This document shows positions 35,212-45,431 of a stretch of 64,000 nucleotides of DNA, one piece after another. The stretch's first letter is position 1; each line of letters starts with the position of its first letter. The translations under genes and the position numbers were made by a program. This DNA comes from Burkholderia cepacia GG4 (GTDB lineage: Bacteria; Pseudomonadota; Gammaproteobacteria; Burkholderiales; Burkholderiaceae). Under the pieces are notes generated by a model. The model saw only the letters and a program-made list of their open reading frames with translations, searched no databases and was not told the DNA's origin. The DNA is taken from contig NC_018513.1 of assembly GCF_000292915.1 (NCBI RefSeq), forward strand, positions 310,001-374,000, given 5' to 3'.

Positions 35212-35247
35212 CGGCGCGGCGGCCGTGCACCGACAGCGGGCCCAAAG

Positions 35248-35285
35248 AAAAAACGCGGATCGAGTGATCGATCCGCGTTTTTTTT
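35248..35285. terminator. bidirectional intrinsic terminator (lysR / topB)
   Basis: A perfect 16-bp stem (35248-35263 with 35268-35283, loop GTGA) is flanked by A6 and T8 runs. It serves the convergent LysR and topB genes. Confidence 0.88.
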
Positions 35286-35337
35286 CGCCGTTTGACCGGC
35301 GTGCGACGCGCCGGGGGAAGCCCCGGCGGCCGGGTCG

Positions 35338-37935
35338 TTAAGAGCCCGTCTTGCGCGTCGTCGTCTTGCGGGCTGCGGTCTTGCGGGCCGGTGCCGGTTT
35401 CTCATCGGCGCCTTCCGTTACGGTTTCGGCATCCTTCGTCGCCGATTTTGCCGTCTTCTTCGCGGCGGCGGCCTTCGGCTCCTTCTTCTCGAACTCGAAG
35501 CCGATCTTGCCGTCCGGCTGCTTGACGAGGAAGGCCTTGAAGTTGCGGCCCGTGCGCGACGACTTGAAGTTCGGCAGCAGATCCGTGCGGCCGTCGGCGA
35601 GCAGCTTGGCCATCTGCTCGCGCGTGATTTCCTGCTGCAGGATCACCTTGCCCGAACGGAAGTCGCAGGTCTTCGGGTTCGCGACCGAGTGCTCGCACAC
35701 ATAGCTCATGCCGTGCTCGAACACGCGGCCGCTGCACTTCGGGCACGCGCCGACCGGCTCCTGCGCGGAGAAGTCGGGCGCCTCGCCTTCCTCGCCGCCC
35801 TGGTCCTGGCCGAAGTCGAACTCGAGCTTGTAGTTCTTCGTTTCGTCGTCGAACGAGAGCTTCAGGATCGCCGAGAACGGACGGCCCATCTTGCTGCGGA
35901 AACCGGACAGCGGACCGATCGTCTTCTCCCGCAGCAGCTCCTCGACTTCCGCGATCTCGAACTGCCGGCTGCCTGGGATCTTCGAGATCGAGAACTCGCA
36001 CTTCGTGCATGCGAAGCGGCGGTAGTTTTCCTTCACCTGGCCGCCGCAGTTCGGGCACGGCGTCTCGAGCGTCGCGTAGTCGCCGGGGATCGTGTCGGAA
36101 TCGTATTCCTTCGCGCGCTTGACGATCTGCTGCGTCATGCGGGCGATTTCCTGCATGAACGCGTCGCGCCCGAGGTTGCCGCGCTCCATCTGCGACAGCT
36201 TGTATTCCCATTCGCCGGTGAGCTCGGGCGCGGTCAGTTCCTTCACGCCGAGCCCGCGCAGCAGCGTCATCAGCTGGAATGCCTTCGCGGTCGGGATCAT
36301 TTCGCGACCCTCGCGCACGAGGTATTTCTCGCCGAGCAGGCCTTCGATGATCGCCGCACGCGTGGCCGGTGTGCCGAGCCCTTTCGCGGCCATCGCCTCG
36401 CGCAGCTCGTCGTCCTCAACCAGCTTGCCCGCGCCTTCCATTGCGGACAGCAGTGTGGCTTCCGAGTAGCGGGCGGGCGGTTTCGTCACGAGCGCGACTG
36501 CAGCGATCTCGTCCGTCTTCACCTTCTCGTCCTTCTGAACCGGCACGAGGTTCGCGTCCGCGCCTTCGGCGTCGCGGCCGTACACCTGCAGCCAGCCCGG
36601 CTCGACGAGCACCTTGCCTTCGGTCTTGAAGTGATGGCCGACCACCTCGGTGATTCGCGTCGTGACGCGGAATTCGGCGGCCGGGAAGAACACCGCGAGG
36701 AAGCGCTTCACGACCAGGTCGTACAGCTTCTGCTCGGGCTCGGACAGCGCCTTCGGCGCCTGCAGCGTCGGGATGATCGCAAAGTGGTCGCTGATCTTCG
36801 AGTTGTCGAAGATCCGCTTGTTCGGCTTTACCCAGCCCTTGTCGAGCACCTGCTTTGCGTGCGGCAGATAGTTGTTGCTCTCCTTGAGCATCTCGAGCGT
36901 GGACTGCACCGTCGAAATGTAGTCTTCCGGCAGCGCGCGCGCATCGGTACGCGGGTAGGTCAGCACCTTGTGCTTTTCATACAGCGCCTGCGCGAGGCCG
37001 AGCGTGTTCTTCGCGGAGAAGCCGAAACGGCCGTTCGCTTCACGCTGCAGGCTCGTCAGGTCGAACAGCAGCGGCGACAATTGCGTCGACGGCTTCGATT
37101 CCTCGGAGACCGTGCCCGTGTGGTCGCGGCACGCGGCGACGATCGTCTCGGCCGCAGGCAGGCTCCACAGGCGGGAGTCGCGTTTTTCCGGATCGAGTTC
37201 GTCGCGCTTGAATTTCGGGTCAAACCACCGGCCTTCGTAGAAGCCGCCGGCGCAGACGAACTGCGCTCGCACTTCCCAGTAGTCGCGTGGGACGAAGCGG
37301 CGGATTTTCTCTTCACGTTCGACGACGATCGACAACGTTGGCGTCTGAACGCGACCGACGGTCGTCAGGAAGAAGCCGCCGCCCTTGCTGTTGAACGCGG
37401 TCATCGCACGGGTGCCGTTGATCCCGACAAGCCAGTCGGCTTCCGAGCGGCAACGCGCGGCATCCGCGAGCGGCTGCATGTCCGAATCGCTGCGCAGGTT
37501 CGCGAAACCGTCGCGGATCGCCTGCGGCGTCATCGACTGCAGCCACAGACGCTGGACCGGCTGCTTCGCCTTCGCATGCTGTGCGATCAGGCGGAAAATC
37601 AACTCGCCCTCGCGCCCCGCGTCACATGCGTTGATCAGGCGGTCGACGTCCTTGCGCTTCATCAGCTTCGTAAGGACCTTCAGGCGCGATTCGCTTTTTG
37701 CGATCGGGTTAAGGTCGAAATGCGGGGGGATGACGGGCAGATGAGCGAAGCTCCATTTCCCGCGCTTGACCTCGTACTCTTCCGGGGCGGCGATTTCCAG
37801 CAGGTGGCCGACCGCGGACGAAAGGACGAATTCGTCGCTCTCGAAGTATTCGTCATGCTTGGTAAAGCCGCCCAAAGCGCGCGCGATGTCGTTCGCGACA
37901 GAAGGCTTTTCCGCAATGATCAGTGCTTTGGACAT
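35338..37935 (-). CDS. topB: DNA topoisomerase III
   Basis: The 865-residue type IA topoisomerase has a Toprim domain (ALIIAEKPSVANDIARALG; acidic DAGREGE near 105-111) and the catalytic Tyr327 in KVLTYPRTDAR. Two zinc-ribbon-like Cys clusters follow (CPNCGG...CTKCEF near 630 and CPKCSG...C near 745) and a Lys/Ala/Thr-rich basic tail. It is about 200 residues longer than E. coli TopB (653) because of this C-terminal part, as in other Burkholderia. It decatenates DNA during replication and recombination. Confidence 0.95.
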   Translation of the reverse strand: MSKALIIAEKPSVANDIARALGGFTKHDEYFESDEFVLSSAVGHLLEIAAPEEYEVKRGKWSFAHLPVIPPHFDLNPIAKSESRLKVLTKLMKRKDVDRLINACDAGREGELIFRLIAQHAKAKQPVQRLWLQSMTPQAIRDGFANLRSDSDMQPLADAARCRSEADWLVGINGTRAMTAFNSKGGGFFLTTVGRVQTPTLSIVVEREEKIRRFVPRDYWEVRAQFVCAGGFYEGRWFDPKFKRDELDPEKRDSRLWSLPAAETIVAACRDHTGTVSEESKPSTQLSPLLFDLTSLQREANGRFGFSAKNTLGLAQALYEKHKVLTYPRTDARALPEDYISTVQSTLEMLKESNNYLPHAKQVLDKGWVKPNKRIFDNSKISDHFAIIPTLQAPKALSEPEQKLYDLVVKRFLAVFFPAAEFRVTTRITEVVGHHFKTEGKVLVEPGWLQVYGRDAEGADANLVPVQKDEKVKTDEIAAVALVTKPPARYSEATLLSAMEGAGKLVEDDELREAMAAKGLGTPATRAAIIEGLLGEKYLVREGREMIPTAKAFQLMTLLRGLGVKELTAPELTGEWEYKLSQMERGNLGRDAFMQEIARMTQQIVKRAKEYDSDTIPGDYATLETPCPNCGGQVKENYRRFACTKCEFSISKIPGSRQFEIAEVEELLREKTIGPLSGFRSKMGRPFSAILKLSFDDETKNYKLEFDFGQDQGGEEGEAPDFSAQEPVGACPKCSGRVFEHGMSYVCEHSVANPKTCDFRSGKVILQQEITREQMAKLLADGRTDLLPNFKSSRTGRNFKAFLVKQPDGKIGFEFEKKEPKAAAAKKTAKSATKDAETVTEGADEKPAPARKTAARKTTTRKTGS

Positions 37936-38126
37936 GACAGGTGTGTGTTGGTAGACCGGGTTCGCCGGCGTGGGTCCCTTTTACGACGGCTTTATAGCAC
38001 ACGCCGCGGCGACGGCGGCTCGGCGTGCAAAAAGCGGCTCATCATAGAGGGGGGCCGCACCGGCGGCAAGCGCCCGGCGCGGCGCCACGCGCAAGGGCGC
38101 CAAAAGCCGCGCGGCCGGCGCGCGGT

Positions 38127-38507
38127 TCACGCCTCGACGGTCAGGACGTTGCGCAATTTCGGTGCGTGCGGCGCGCCGGGCACCGCGCTCAGGTCGGACA
38201 ACATCCGTTCGACGATCGCCGCGTGCGGCAGCACCGTGCCGAAGAAGCGCGCGGTGTTCGTGTCCTCGATCAGGATGGTCGGGAAATTCTCGACGTCGAG
38301 ATCGTCGAACCGGTCGGCATGGGTTTCGATGTCGATCCAGGCGAAGCAGGCGTCGGGATGCGCGTCGGCGAGCTGCTCGAAGGCCGTCCGGTAGTCGCGG
38401 CACGTGCCGCACCATTCGGCGCACAGGCAGGCGACCAGCAGCGTGTCGGGATCGGCGAGGCGCTCGGCGATCCGATCCGCATCGGTGTCGAGATTCAGCA
38501 CGGGCAT
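38127..38507 (-). CDS. thioredoxin-fold protein
   Basis: The 126-residue cytoplasmic protein has a CxxC active site in CAEWCGTCRDY (Cys ~33 and ~36) and a cis-proline-type NFPTILI segment, so it is thioredoxin-like and probably a disulfide reductase. There is no signal peptide. It lies upstream of topB and downstream of dprA on the minus strand, with gaps of 191 and 36 nt; its specific partner is unknown. Confidence 0.85.
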   Translation of the reverse strand: MPVLNLDTDADRIAERLADPDTLLVACLCAEWCGTCRDYRTAFEQLADAHPDACFAWIDIETHADRFDDLDVENFPTILIEDTNTARFFGTVLPHAAIVERMLSDLSAVPGAPHAPKLRNVLTVEA

Positions 38508-38543
38508 GGTATTCCTTGAGTTTCGTCGGCGGCACGGCCGCCC

Positions 38544-39815
38544 CTATGCGGGGAAATGTAGCATGCCGGACGCGGGCGGGGTGGGCGCCGCGTCAAGCCG
38601 CGCGAAGCGTCCGCCGGCGACGCTCGCGACCCGGCCGGCCAGTTCGAGCGCGAGCAGCGCGCGGTGCAGTACGTCGTCGGCCAGGCCGCTGTGCTCGGCG
38701 AGCCACTCGTAAGTAACGGGGCCGTATCCCAATGCGGCGAATACGACATGTTGGGCCGGGTCGTCGGGCAGCGGGGGCGGTGCGGCCTCGATGCGGGCGG
38801 GCGCGGCGGCGGAATCGACGGCATCTGCCGTCGCGCGGCGCACGGCGGCGTGGCCTGGGTCGCCGTCATCGTGGCTCTGGCCCGAATTCGCCGGGGCGTG
38901 GTTGGCCCGAGCCGCCGGTTCGCCCAGCCCGTATTCCTCGAGCACGTCGAGCGGTGTCGCGGTGAGCTTCGCGCCGTCGCGGATCAGCGCATGGCAGCCC
39001 TGCGCGAGCGGCGCGTGGATCGAGCCGGGCATCGCGAACACGTCGCGGCCCAACTCGTTCGCGACCCGCGCGGTGATCAGCGAGCCGGAGCGCGGCGCGG
39101 CTTCGACGACGAGCGCGCCGGCCGCGAGCGCGGCGATCAGCCGGTTGCGCTGCGGGAAATGCGACGCCCGCGCGGGCGTGCCGAGCGGCCATTCCGACAT
39201 GATCGCGCCGCGGGCGGCGATCTCGTGCGCCAGCGTGCGGTGCCGCGCCGGATAGACGAGATCGGCGCCGGTCGCGATTACCGCAATCGTGCCCGCGCGG
39301 CCGTCGAGCCCGCCGCGATGCGCGGCGGCGTCGATGCCGAGCGCGAGGCCCGAGACGATCGCGAGCCCGGCATCGGACAGCGCGTGCGCGAAGCGCGTCG
39401 CATCGGCGAGCCCTTGCGGCGTCGCGTGACGGCTGCCGACCACGGCCAGGCCGCGTGCGTGCAGCAGGTCGAGCCGGCCCTTTACATATAGCAGCGGCGG
39501 CGGATCGTGCAGGTCGCGCAGCCGCGGCGGATAGGCGGGATCGTTGAGCGCGACGATCGCGTTGCCCGGCGCATCGAGCCAGGCGAGCGTGGCGTCGGTA
39601 CGCGCGTCGAGGTCATCCCGCTCGCTCGCGCGCACGGCCCGCGCGGCGGCGGCGCTGCTCGCCGCGGCGATCGCCTCGTCGGACGCGCGCAGCAGCGCCG
39701 CCGGCGAGCCGAATGCATCGAGCAGCGCATGCAGCACGGCGGGGGCGAGCCCCGGCGCATGTGCGAGCTGTAGCCAGGCGCGCAGCGCGGAGGTGGTCAG
39801 CGTTTGCGGCGACAT
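38544..39815 (-). CDS. dprA: DNA-processing protein DprA
   Basis: The 423-residue protein has an N-terminal SAM-like region, a Rossmann DprA core ([74 protein letters not shown]) and a C-terminal winged helix after an Ala/Pro-rich linker. DprA loads RecA on incoming single-stranded DNA during transformation. GAGGGGAACCTC precedes ATG 39815; a more upstream ATG at 39860 is possible. It diverges from def. Confidence 0.93.
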   Translation of the reverse strand: MSPQTLTTSALRAWLQLAHAPGLAPAVLHALLDAFGSPAALLRASDEAIAAASSAAAARAVRASERDDLDARTDATLAWLDAPGNAIVALNDPAYPPRLRDLHDPPPLLYVKGRLDLLHARGLAVVGSRHATPQGLADATRFAHALSDAGLAIVSGLALGIDAAAHRGGLDGRAGTIAVIATGADLVYPARHRTLAHEIAARGAIMSEWPLGTPARASHFPQRNRLIAALAAGALVVEAAPRSGSLITARVANELGRDVFAMPGSIHAPLAQGCHALIRDGAKLTATPLDVLEEYGLGEPAARANHAPANSGQSHDDGDPGHAAVRRATADAVDSAAAPARIEAAPPPLPDDPAQHVVFAALGYGPVTYEWLAEHSGLADDVLHRALLALELAGRVASVAGGRFARLDAAPTPPASGMLHFPA

Positions 39816-40050
39816 GAGGTTCCCCTCGAACGCGACGGCCAGCGGACAGCGTGGCGCCATGATAAAATTTTCATCATCCGAAATACTCGACAGGGCCGCG
39901 CGCACGGGCGTCCGGCCAATTGCAGGAGGCACGACCTGCGGCATTGCATCGATATGCCGCGCGTCCGCCTCATCTTCATTGCATCGCGGCGGCGGCGCCA
40001 GCCGGCCGGATGGCCGATGCGGCACGCCGCCCCACCGAATACCGAACACC
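39816..40050. promoter_or_regulatory. dprA-def divergent intergenic region
   Basis: An isolated AT-rich island (GATAAAATTTTCATC, near 39861-39875) in otherwise GC-rich DNA is the likely promoter core for one or both genes, but no clean -35/-10 pair was identified. Confidence 0.35.
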
Positions 40051-40554
40051 ATGGCTTTGCTGAACATTCTTCATTATCCCGACAAGCGGCTGCACAAGGT
40101 CGCCAAGCCCGTCGACCAGGTCGACGACCGGATCCGCAAGCTCGTCGCGGACATGGCTGAAACCATGTACGCAGCGCCGGGCATCGGCCTCGCGGCGACG
40201 CAGGTCGACGTGCACGAGCGCGTGATCGTGATCGACATCTCCGAGGAGAAGAACGAGCTGCGCGCGTTCATCAACCCCGAGCTCATCTGGTCGAGCGACG
40301 CGAAGCAGGTCTATGAGGAGGGCTGCCTGTCGGTGCCCGGGATCTACGACGAAGTCGAGCGTCCCGACCACGTGCGCGTGCGCGCGCTCAACGAGCAGGG
40401 CGAGACCTTCGAGCTCGACTGCGAGGGCCTGCTGGCCGTGTGCGTGCAGCACGAGATGGATCACCTGATGGGGCGTGTGTTCGTCGAATACCTGTCGCCG
40501 CTGAAGCAGACCCGCATCAAGACGAAGATGAAGAAACTCGAACGCGCGATGTGA
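40051..40554 (+). CDS. def: peptide deformylase
   Basis: The 167-residue enzyme has the three deformylase motifs: [10 protein letters not shown] (~45), EEGCLSVPG with a metal-binding Cys (~90) and QHEMDHLMG with two metal-binding His (~133). It removes the formyl group from nascent proteins using Fe2+. fmt follows 32 nt downstream, the classic def-fmt pair. Confidence 0.97.
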   Translation: MALLNILHYPDKRLHKVAKPVDQVDDRIRKLVADMAETMYAAPGIGLAATQVDVHERVIVIDISEEKNELRAFINPELIWSSDAKQVYEEGCLSVPGIYDEVERPDHVRVRALNEQGETFELDCEGLLAVCVQHEMDHLMGRVFVEYLSPLKQTRIKTKMKKLERAM

Positions 40555-40586
40555 CGCGCGTTCAACCAGCCCTCCCGAACGCTGTC

Positions 40587-41570
40587 ATGACCCATACGTT
40601 GCGCGTGATTTTTGCCGGCACGCCGGAATTCGCCGCGGCCGCACTCGCCGCGATCCACGAGGCCGGTTTTCCGGTGCCGCTCGTGCTCACCCAGCCCGAC
40701 CGCCCCGCAGGGCGCGGGATGAAACTGCAGGCGAGCGCGGTGAAGCGCTATGCCGTCGAGCACGGCATGCCCGTCGCGCAGCCGCCGTCGCTACGGCGCG
40801 CGGGCAAGTACCCGGCGGAGGCGGCCGACGCGATCGAGCTGCTGCGCACGACCCCGCACGACGTGATGGTGGTCGCCGCGTACGGCCTGCTGCTGCCGCA
40901 GGAAGTGCTCGACATCCCGCGCGCCGGTTGCATCAACATCCACGCGTCGCTGCTGCCGCGCTGGCGCGGCGCCGCGCCGATCCACCGGGCGATCGAGGCC
41001 GGTGACGCCGAGACGGGCGTCACGCTGATGCAGATGGACGTCGGTCTCGACACCGGCGCGATGATCGAGGAAGCACGCGTCGCGATCGCGCCCGACGATA
41101 CGACCGCGACGCTGCACGACCGGCTGGCCGCCGACGGCGCGCGGCTGATCGTCGACGCGCTGGTGCGGCTCGAGCGCGACGGCACGCTGCCTGCCACCCC
41201 GCAGCCGGCCGACGGCGTGACTTATGCGGAAAAGATCGGCAAGCACGAGGCGGCGCTCGACTGGCGCAAGCCGGCCGACGTGCTCGCACGCCAGGTGCGC
41301 GCGTTCGACCCGTTCCCGGGCGGCGTCGCGACGCTCGACGGCGCGGCAATCAAGCTGTGGGCGGCCGAGCCCGTGGCGGCGCGTGGCGACGCGGCGCCCG
41401 GCACGATCGTCGAGGCTGCGCCAGAAGGCGTGGTCGTCGCATGCGGCAGCGGCGCGCTGCGCGTGACGCAACTGCAGAAGCCGGGCGGCAAGCGGCTGCC
41501 CGCGCGCGAATTCCTGGCTGGCTCGCCGCTCGCAGCGGGCCAGCGCTTCGCGTTGCCCGACCCGGCCTGA
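40587..41570 (+). CDS. fmt: methionyl-tRNA formyltransferase
   Basis: The 327-residue protein shows [11 protein letters not shown] at the start, [12 protein letters not shown], the folate-binding/catalytic [18 protein letters not shown] (~108) and a C-terminal tRNA-binding domain containing RAFDPFPGG. It formylates initiator Met-tRNA with 10-formyl-THF. ATG 40587 gives the standard N-terminus [15 protein letters not shown]. Operon partner of def. Confidence 0.97.
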   Translation: MTHTLRVIFAGTPEFAAAALAAIHEAGFPVPLVLTQPDRPAGRGMKLQASAVKRYAVEHGMPVAQPPSLRRAGKYPAEAADAIELLRTTPHDVMVVAAYGLLLPQEVLDIPRAGCINIHASLLPRWRGAAPIHRAIEAGDAETGVTLMQMDVGLDTGAMIEEARVAIAPDDTTATLHDRLAADGARLIVDALVRLERDGTLPATPQPADGVTYAEKIGKHEAALDWRKPADVLARQVRAFDPFPGGVATLDGAAIKLWAAEPVAARGDAAPGTIVEAAPEGVVVACGSGALRVTQLQKPGGKRLPAREFLAGSPLAAGQRFALPDPA

Positions 41571-41680
41571 GCGCCATTCGATCCGGCGTGCCGGCCGCGC
41601 GCAATCGGCCGGACGGCCGAGTCGCGCGGCGCGGCAGGCGCGCGTAGAATTTCCCTGCGCTTTCCGGTTTCGAGGTTTTC

Positions 41681-42322
41681 ATGTTTGGCATCACCCATTT
41701 CGGCTTCTTCGTACTCGCGGTTTTCCTGCTGAACGTCACGCCCGGCCCCGATACCGCGTATATCGTCGGCCGCAGCGTCGCGCAGGGCCGCGGCGCGGGG
41801 CTGATGTCCGCGTTCGGCATCTCGGCCGGCTGCTGCGTGCACGCGCTTGCCTGCGCATTCGGCCTGACCGCGCTGCTCGCGGCGTCGGCCGCCGCGTTCA
41901 CGGTGATCAAGCTGGTCGGCGCCGCGTACCTGATCTACCTCGGCGTGCGCATGATCGTCACGAAGCAGGCCGCCGCGCCGGCGGGCGCCGATGCCGCGCA
42001 GGCCGCGGCCGCGAAGCCGCTGCGCCAGCTGTTCATGCAGGGTTTCTGGACCAACGTGCTGAACCCGAAGGTCGTCCTGTTCTTCGTGTCGTTCTTCCCG
42101 CAGTTCGTGTCGGCCGACAGCCCGCACAAGACGCTGGCGTTCCTGGCGCTCGGCGCGGTGTTCGTCGTGATGAGCACCATCTGGACCGGCGTCGTCGCAT
42201 GGGTTGCGGGCAGCGTCACGCAGCGCTTTTCCGGCAAGCCGGGCGTCAAGAAGTGGCTCGACCGCACGGTCGGCAGCGCGTTCGTCGGGCTTGGGCTGCG
42301 GCTCGCGGCGTCGCAACGCTGA
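41681..42322 (+). CDS. LysE-family amino acid exporter
   Basis: The 213-residue inner-membrane protein has six predicted membrane segments and the LysE/RhtB signature LLNVTPGPDTAYIVGRS near residue 16. WTNVLNPKVVLFFVSFFPQF in the middle is also typical. It exports amino acids or related metabolites; the substrate is unknown. It follows fmt in the same direction with a 110-nt gap that contains a TAGAAT -10-like element. Confidence 0.88.
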   Translation: MFGITHFGFFVLAVFLLNVTPGPDTAYIVGRSVAQGRGAGLMSAFGISAGCCVHALACAFGLTALLAASAAAFTVIKLVGAAYLIYLGVRMIVTKQAAAPAGADAAQAAAAKPLRQLFMQGFWTNVLNPKVVLFFVSFFPQFVSADSPHKTLAFLALGAVFVVMSTIWTGVVAWVAGSVTQRFSGKPGVKKWLDRTVGSAFVGLGLRLAASQR

Positions 42323-42324
42323 AA

Positions 42325-42352
42325 TTGAATTTTTCCGGCAAGACCTTATCTA
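42325..42352 (+). promoter_or_regulatory. candidate promoter of htpX
   Basis: TTGAAT (42325-42330), 16-bp spacer, TATCTA (42347-42352), starting 2 nt after the lysE-family stop. A heat-shock sigma factor promoter was considered because htpX is heat-induced elsewhere, but the -10 does not match its consensus well. Confidence 0.4.
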
Positions 42353-42422
42353 ACGAATCGCTTACAATTTTCCGCCGTGCGCTGTGATGTGCGGCGTGTC
42401 CCCTGACGGATAAGGAGTGGGT

Positions 42423-43280
42423 ATGTTCAATTGGGTCAAAACGGCGATGCTGATGGCCGGGATCACGGCCCTGTTCATCGTGATCGGCGGCATGATCGGC
42501 GGTTCGCGCGGCATGACGATCGCGTTGCTGTTCGCGCTCGGCATGAATTTCTTCTCGTACTGGTTCTCCGACAAGATGGTGCTGCGCATGTACAACGCGC
42601 AGGAAGTCGACGAGAACACGGCGCCGCAGTTCTACCGGATGGTGCGCGAGCTGGCCACGCGCGCGAACCTGCCGATGCCGCGCGTCTACCTGATCAACGA
42701 GGATGCCCCGAACGCGTTCGCCACGGGCCGCAACCCCGAGCACGCGGCCGTTGCCGCGACGACGGGCATCCTGCGCGTGCTGTCCGAGCGCGAGATGCGC
42801 GGCGTGATGGCGCACGAGCTTGCGCACGTGAAGCACCGCGACATCCTGATCTCGACGATCACCGCGACGATGGCGGGCGCGATCTCGGCGCTGGCCAACT
42901 TTGCGATGTTCTTCGGCGGTCGCGACGAGAACGGCCGGCCGGCCAACCCGATCGCGGGCATTGCGGTTGCGCTGCTCGCGCCGATCGCCGGCGCGCTGAT
43001 CCAGATGGCGATCTCGCGGGCGCGCGAGTTCGAGGCCGATCGCGGCGGCGCGCAGATTTCCGGCGATCCGCAGTCGCTCGCTACCGCGCTCGACAAGATT
43101 CATCGTTATGCGGCCGGTATTCCGTTCCAGGCGGCCGAGGCGCATCCGGCCACCGCGCAGATGATGATCATGAACCCGTTGCACGGCGGCGGCCTGCAGA
43201 ACCTGTTCTCCACGCACCCGGCGACCGAGGAGCGCATCGCGCGCCTGATGGAGATGGCGCGTACCGGCCGCTTCGACTAA
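42423..43280 (+). CDS. htpX: membrane zinc metalloprotease HtpX
   Basis: The 285-residue protein has two N-terminal membrane segments (residues ~7-50), the zinc site [10 protein letters not shown] (~138), two more membrane segments and the third zinc ligand Glu in [10 protein letters not shown] (~203). HtpX degrades misfolded inner-membrane proteins together with FtsH. AAGGAG lies 5 nt before ATG 42423. A hairpin terminator at 43304-43327 follows. Confidence 0.95.
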   Translation: MFNWVKTAMLMAGITALFIVIGGMIGGSRGMTIALLFALGMNFFSYWFSDKMVLRMYNAQEVDENTAPQFYRMVRELATRANLPMPRVYLINEDAPNAFATGRNPEHAAVAATTGILRVLSEREMRGVMAHELAHVKHRDILISTITATMAGAISALANFAMFFGGRDENGRPANPIAGIAVALLAPIAGALIQMAISRAREFEADRGGAQISGDPQSLATALDKIHRYAAGIPFQAAEAHPATAQMMIMNPLHGGGLQNLFSTHPATEERIARLMEMARTGRFD

Positions 43281-43303
43281 GTCGCGTCGCACTCGATACC
43301 TCG

Positions 43304-43332
43304 CCCCGCATGCCTCGCGCTGCGGGGTGTTT
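43304..43332 (+). terminator. hairpin terminator after htpX
   Basis: CCCCGCA (43304-43310) pairs with TGCGGGG (43321-43327), 10-nt loop, followed by TGTTTC. Moderate terminator. Confidence 0.5.
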
Positions 43333-43455
43333 CATTTGCGCGTCCCGTAAAGGGGCCGCATGTCCACACGCTACAATGCGCGGTTTGGGATCGCGGCGGC
43401 CACGCGGCTGCAGGGTTCCTGCCGCTAGCCGCACCCGTTTGCCGATTTTGCTCCG

Positions 43456-44844
43456 ATGACACGAACCCGTTCCTCCGCCCCGTCTTCCTCCGGCCGCCCG
43501 GCGCGCCTGTCCGCGCTGCACCTCGCGCCCGATTCGCTGGCGTTCGCGCTCGACTCGGCCGCGCAGGCGGTCGATGCGGTGCGGCGCGGTACGGCGCTGC
43601 CGGCGGCACTCGCCGCGGTGTTCGCGCACATGCCCGCCGGCGCGCAGGCGCTGGCGCGCGGCGCGACGCAGGACGTCGCGTACCGGACGATGCGTCGCCT
43701 CGGCAGCGCGGACTGGCTGATCGGCCAGCTCGTCAGCAAGGCGCCGGCCGCGCATGTGCACGCGGTGCTCGCCGGCGCGCTCGCGCTGCTGCTCGATCCG
43801 GAGGACACGGCCGCGTATCCGGCGTTCACGGTCGTCGACCAGGCCGTGACCGTGATCGGCGCGCGGCGCGAATACGCGTTCGCGAAGGGGATGGTCAACG
43901 CGGTGCTGCGGCGTTTCCTGCGCGAGCGCGACGCGCTCGTCGCGGCGATGCAGGGCGATCCGGTCGCACGCTGGAATTACCGTACCTGGTGGGTCGATGC
44001 GGTGAAGCGCGCATGGCCCGACGCGTGGCAGGCGATGCTCGCGGCCGGCGAGCGCCAGGGGCCGCTGACGTTGCGCGTGAACGCGCGCCGCGCGACCGTC
44101 GACGCGTATCTCGACACGCTGCGCGCCAGCGGCATCGAAGCGACCGCGATCGGCCGCCATGCGGTGCGGCTCGCGTCGGCGCTGCCGGTCGACCGCATTC
44201 CGGGCTTCGCCGACGGCGTCGTGTCGGTGCAGGACGCCGGCGCGCAGCTCGCGGCCGAATGGCTCGGTGTGCGCGACGGCATGCGCGTGCTCGACGCGTG
44301 CGCGGCACCGGGCGGCAAGACCGGCCATATCCTCGAGCTGGCCGACGCGGATGTCGTCGCGCTCGAGAGCGACGCGGCCCGTGCGGCGCGCATCGGCGAG
44401 AACCTCGCGCGCCTGTCGCTCACGGCGGACGTGCGCGTCGGCGACGCGGGCGCGCCTGACGCGTGGTACGACGGCCGTGCGTTCGACCGCATCCTGGCCG
44501 ACGTGCCGTGCTCGGCATCCGGCATCGTGCGCCGCCACCCCGACATCCGCTGGCTGCGCCGCGAAGCCGACATCGCCGCGCTCGTCGCGGAACAGCGCCG
44601 CATCCTGGCGGCGCTGTGGCCGCTCGTGAAGCAGGGCGGCGAACTGCTCTACGTGACCTGTTCGATCTTCCCGGAAGAAGGCGAGTTGCAGGCCCGCTGG
44701 TTTGAAGCGGCCTGTGAAGATGCGGTACGATTGGACGCGCCCGGCCAACTGCTGCCGGGCGGCGTGCACGGCGGGGCTGCCGGCGCACTCGACCAGAACA
44801 CCGATCACGACGGATTTTTCTACGCGCGGTTTCAGAAACGGTGA
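43456..44844 (+). CDS. rsmB: 16S rRNA (cytosine967-C5)-methyltransferase
   Basis: The 462-residue protein has an N-terminal NusB-like RNA-binding domain (to ~190) and a SAM methyltransferase domain: LDACAAPGGKTGHILEL (~287), DRILADVPCSASGIVRRHPD with Cys352 and LLYVTCSIFPEE with Cys402, the two cysteines of the m5C mechanism. It modifies C967 of 16S rRNA. Its stop overlaps the GTG start of the DUF4390 gene (GTGA), so the next genes are translationally coupled. Confidence 0.94.
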   Translation: MTRTRSSAPSSSGRPARLSALHLAPDSLAFALDSAAQAVDAVRRGTALPAALAAVFAHMPAGAQALARGATQDVAYRTMRRLGSADWLIGQLVSKAPAAHVHAVLAGALALLLDPEDTAAYPAFTVVDQAVTVIGARREYAFAKGMVNAVLRRFLRERDALVAAMQGDPVARWNYRTWWVDAVKRAWPDAWQAMLAAGERQGPLTLRVNARRATVDAYLDTLRASGIEATAIGRHAVRLASALPVDRIPGFADGVVSVQDAGAQLAAEWLGVRDGMRVLDACAAPGGKTGHILELADADVVALESDAARAARIGENLARLSLTADVRVGDAGAPDAWYDGRAFDRILADVPCSASGIVRRHPDIRWLRREADIAALVAEQRRILAALWPLVKQGGELLYVTCSIFPEEGELQARWFEAACEDAVRLDAPGQLLPGGVHGGAAGALDQNTDHDGFFYARFQKR

Positions 44845-45431
44845 CGATCAAACACCTTTTTCCACTTCGGCTCGCGGCCGTCCTGATGGTCGCGTTGACG
44901 CTGTGCCTGACTGTCGTCCGGCCGGCGCGCGCCGAATCGATCGCCGTGCAGCGCGCGTCGCTGCAGGCCGACGGAAGCGGCTGGAGCCTCGATGCCCGCT
45001 TCGATTTCGAGCTGAATCCGAACCTCGAGGATGCCGTCAACAAGGGCATCCCGCTTTACTTCACGACCGACTTCGAACTGGGCCGCGCGCGCTGGTACTG
45101 GTTCGACGAGCAGCCGGTGTCGGTGTCGCAGACGATTCGCCTGTCGTTCCAGCCGCTCACGCGCGAATACCGCGTGTCGACGGGCGGCCTGCAACTCGGC
45201 TTCCCGTCGCTGAAGGATGCGCTCGCGGTCGTCAGGCACATCACGTCGTGGCACGTGATCGACCGCAATCAGGTGCGTGCCGGCGAAACCTATACGGCAT
45301 CGGTGCGAATGCAGCTCGATACGGCGCTGATGCCGAAGCCGTTCCAGGTCGACGCGGTGAACAACCGCGACTGGACGCTCGGGTCCGACTGGAAGCGCTT
45401 CAACTTCACGGTGACCGAACGTGCTAAATAA
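44841..45431 (+). CDS. DUF4390 exported protein
   Basis: The 196-residue product starts with a GTG overlapping the rsmB stop and carries a signal peptide (HLFPLRLAAVLMVALTLCLT, cleavage near PARA). The mature part matches DUF4390 with LEDAVNKGIPLYFTTDFELGRARWYW. DUF4390 genes sit directly before ntrY in betaproteobacteria, suggesting a periplasmic accessory to the NtrYX sensor; that role is inferred. It overlaps ntrY by 11 nt. Confidence 0.88.
   Translation: MTIKHLFPLRLAAVLMVALTLCLTVVRPARAESIAVQRASLQADGSGWSLDARFDFELNPNLEDAVNKGIPLYFTTDFELGRARWYWFDEQPVSVSQTIRLSFQPLTREYRVSTGGLQLGFPSLKDALAVVRHITSWHVIDRNQVRAGETYTASVRMQLDTALMPKPFQVDAVNNRDWTLGSDWKRFNFTVTERAK

Noticed and set aside
35689..38394. 901-codon plus-strand frame opposite topB
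   Set aside because: Antisense shadow of topoisomerase III.
42325..42352. sigma-32 heat-shock promoter before htpX
   Set aside because: The -35 is weakly similar but there is no CCCCAT-like -10; a sigma-70 reading fits better.
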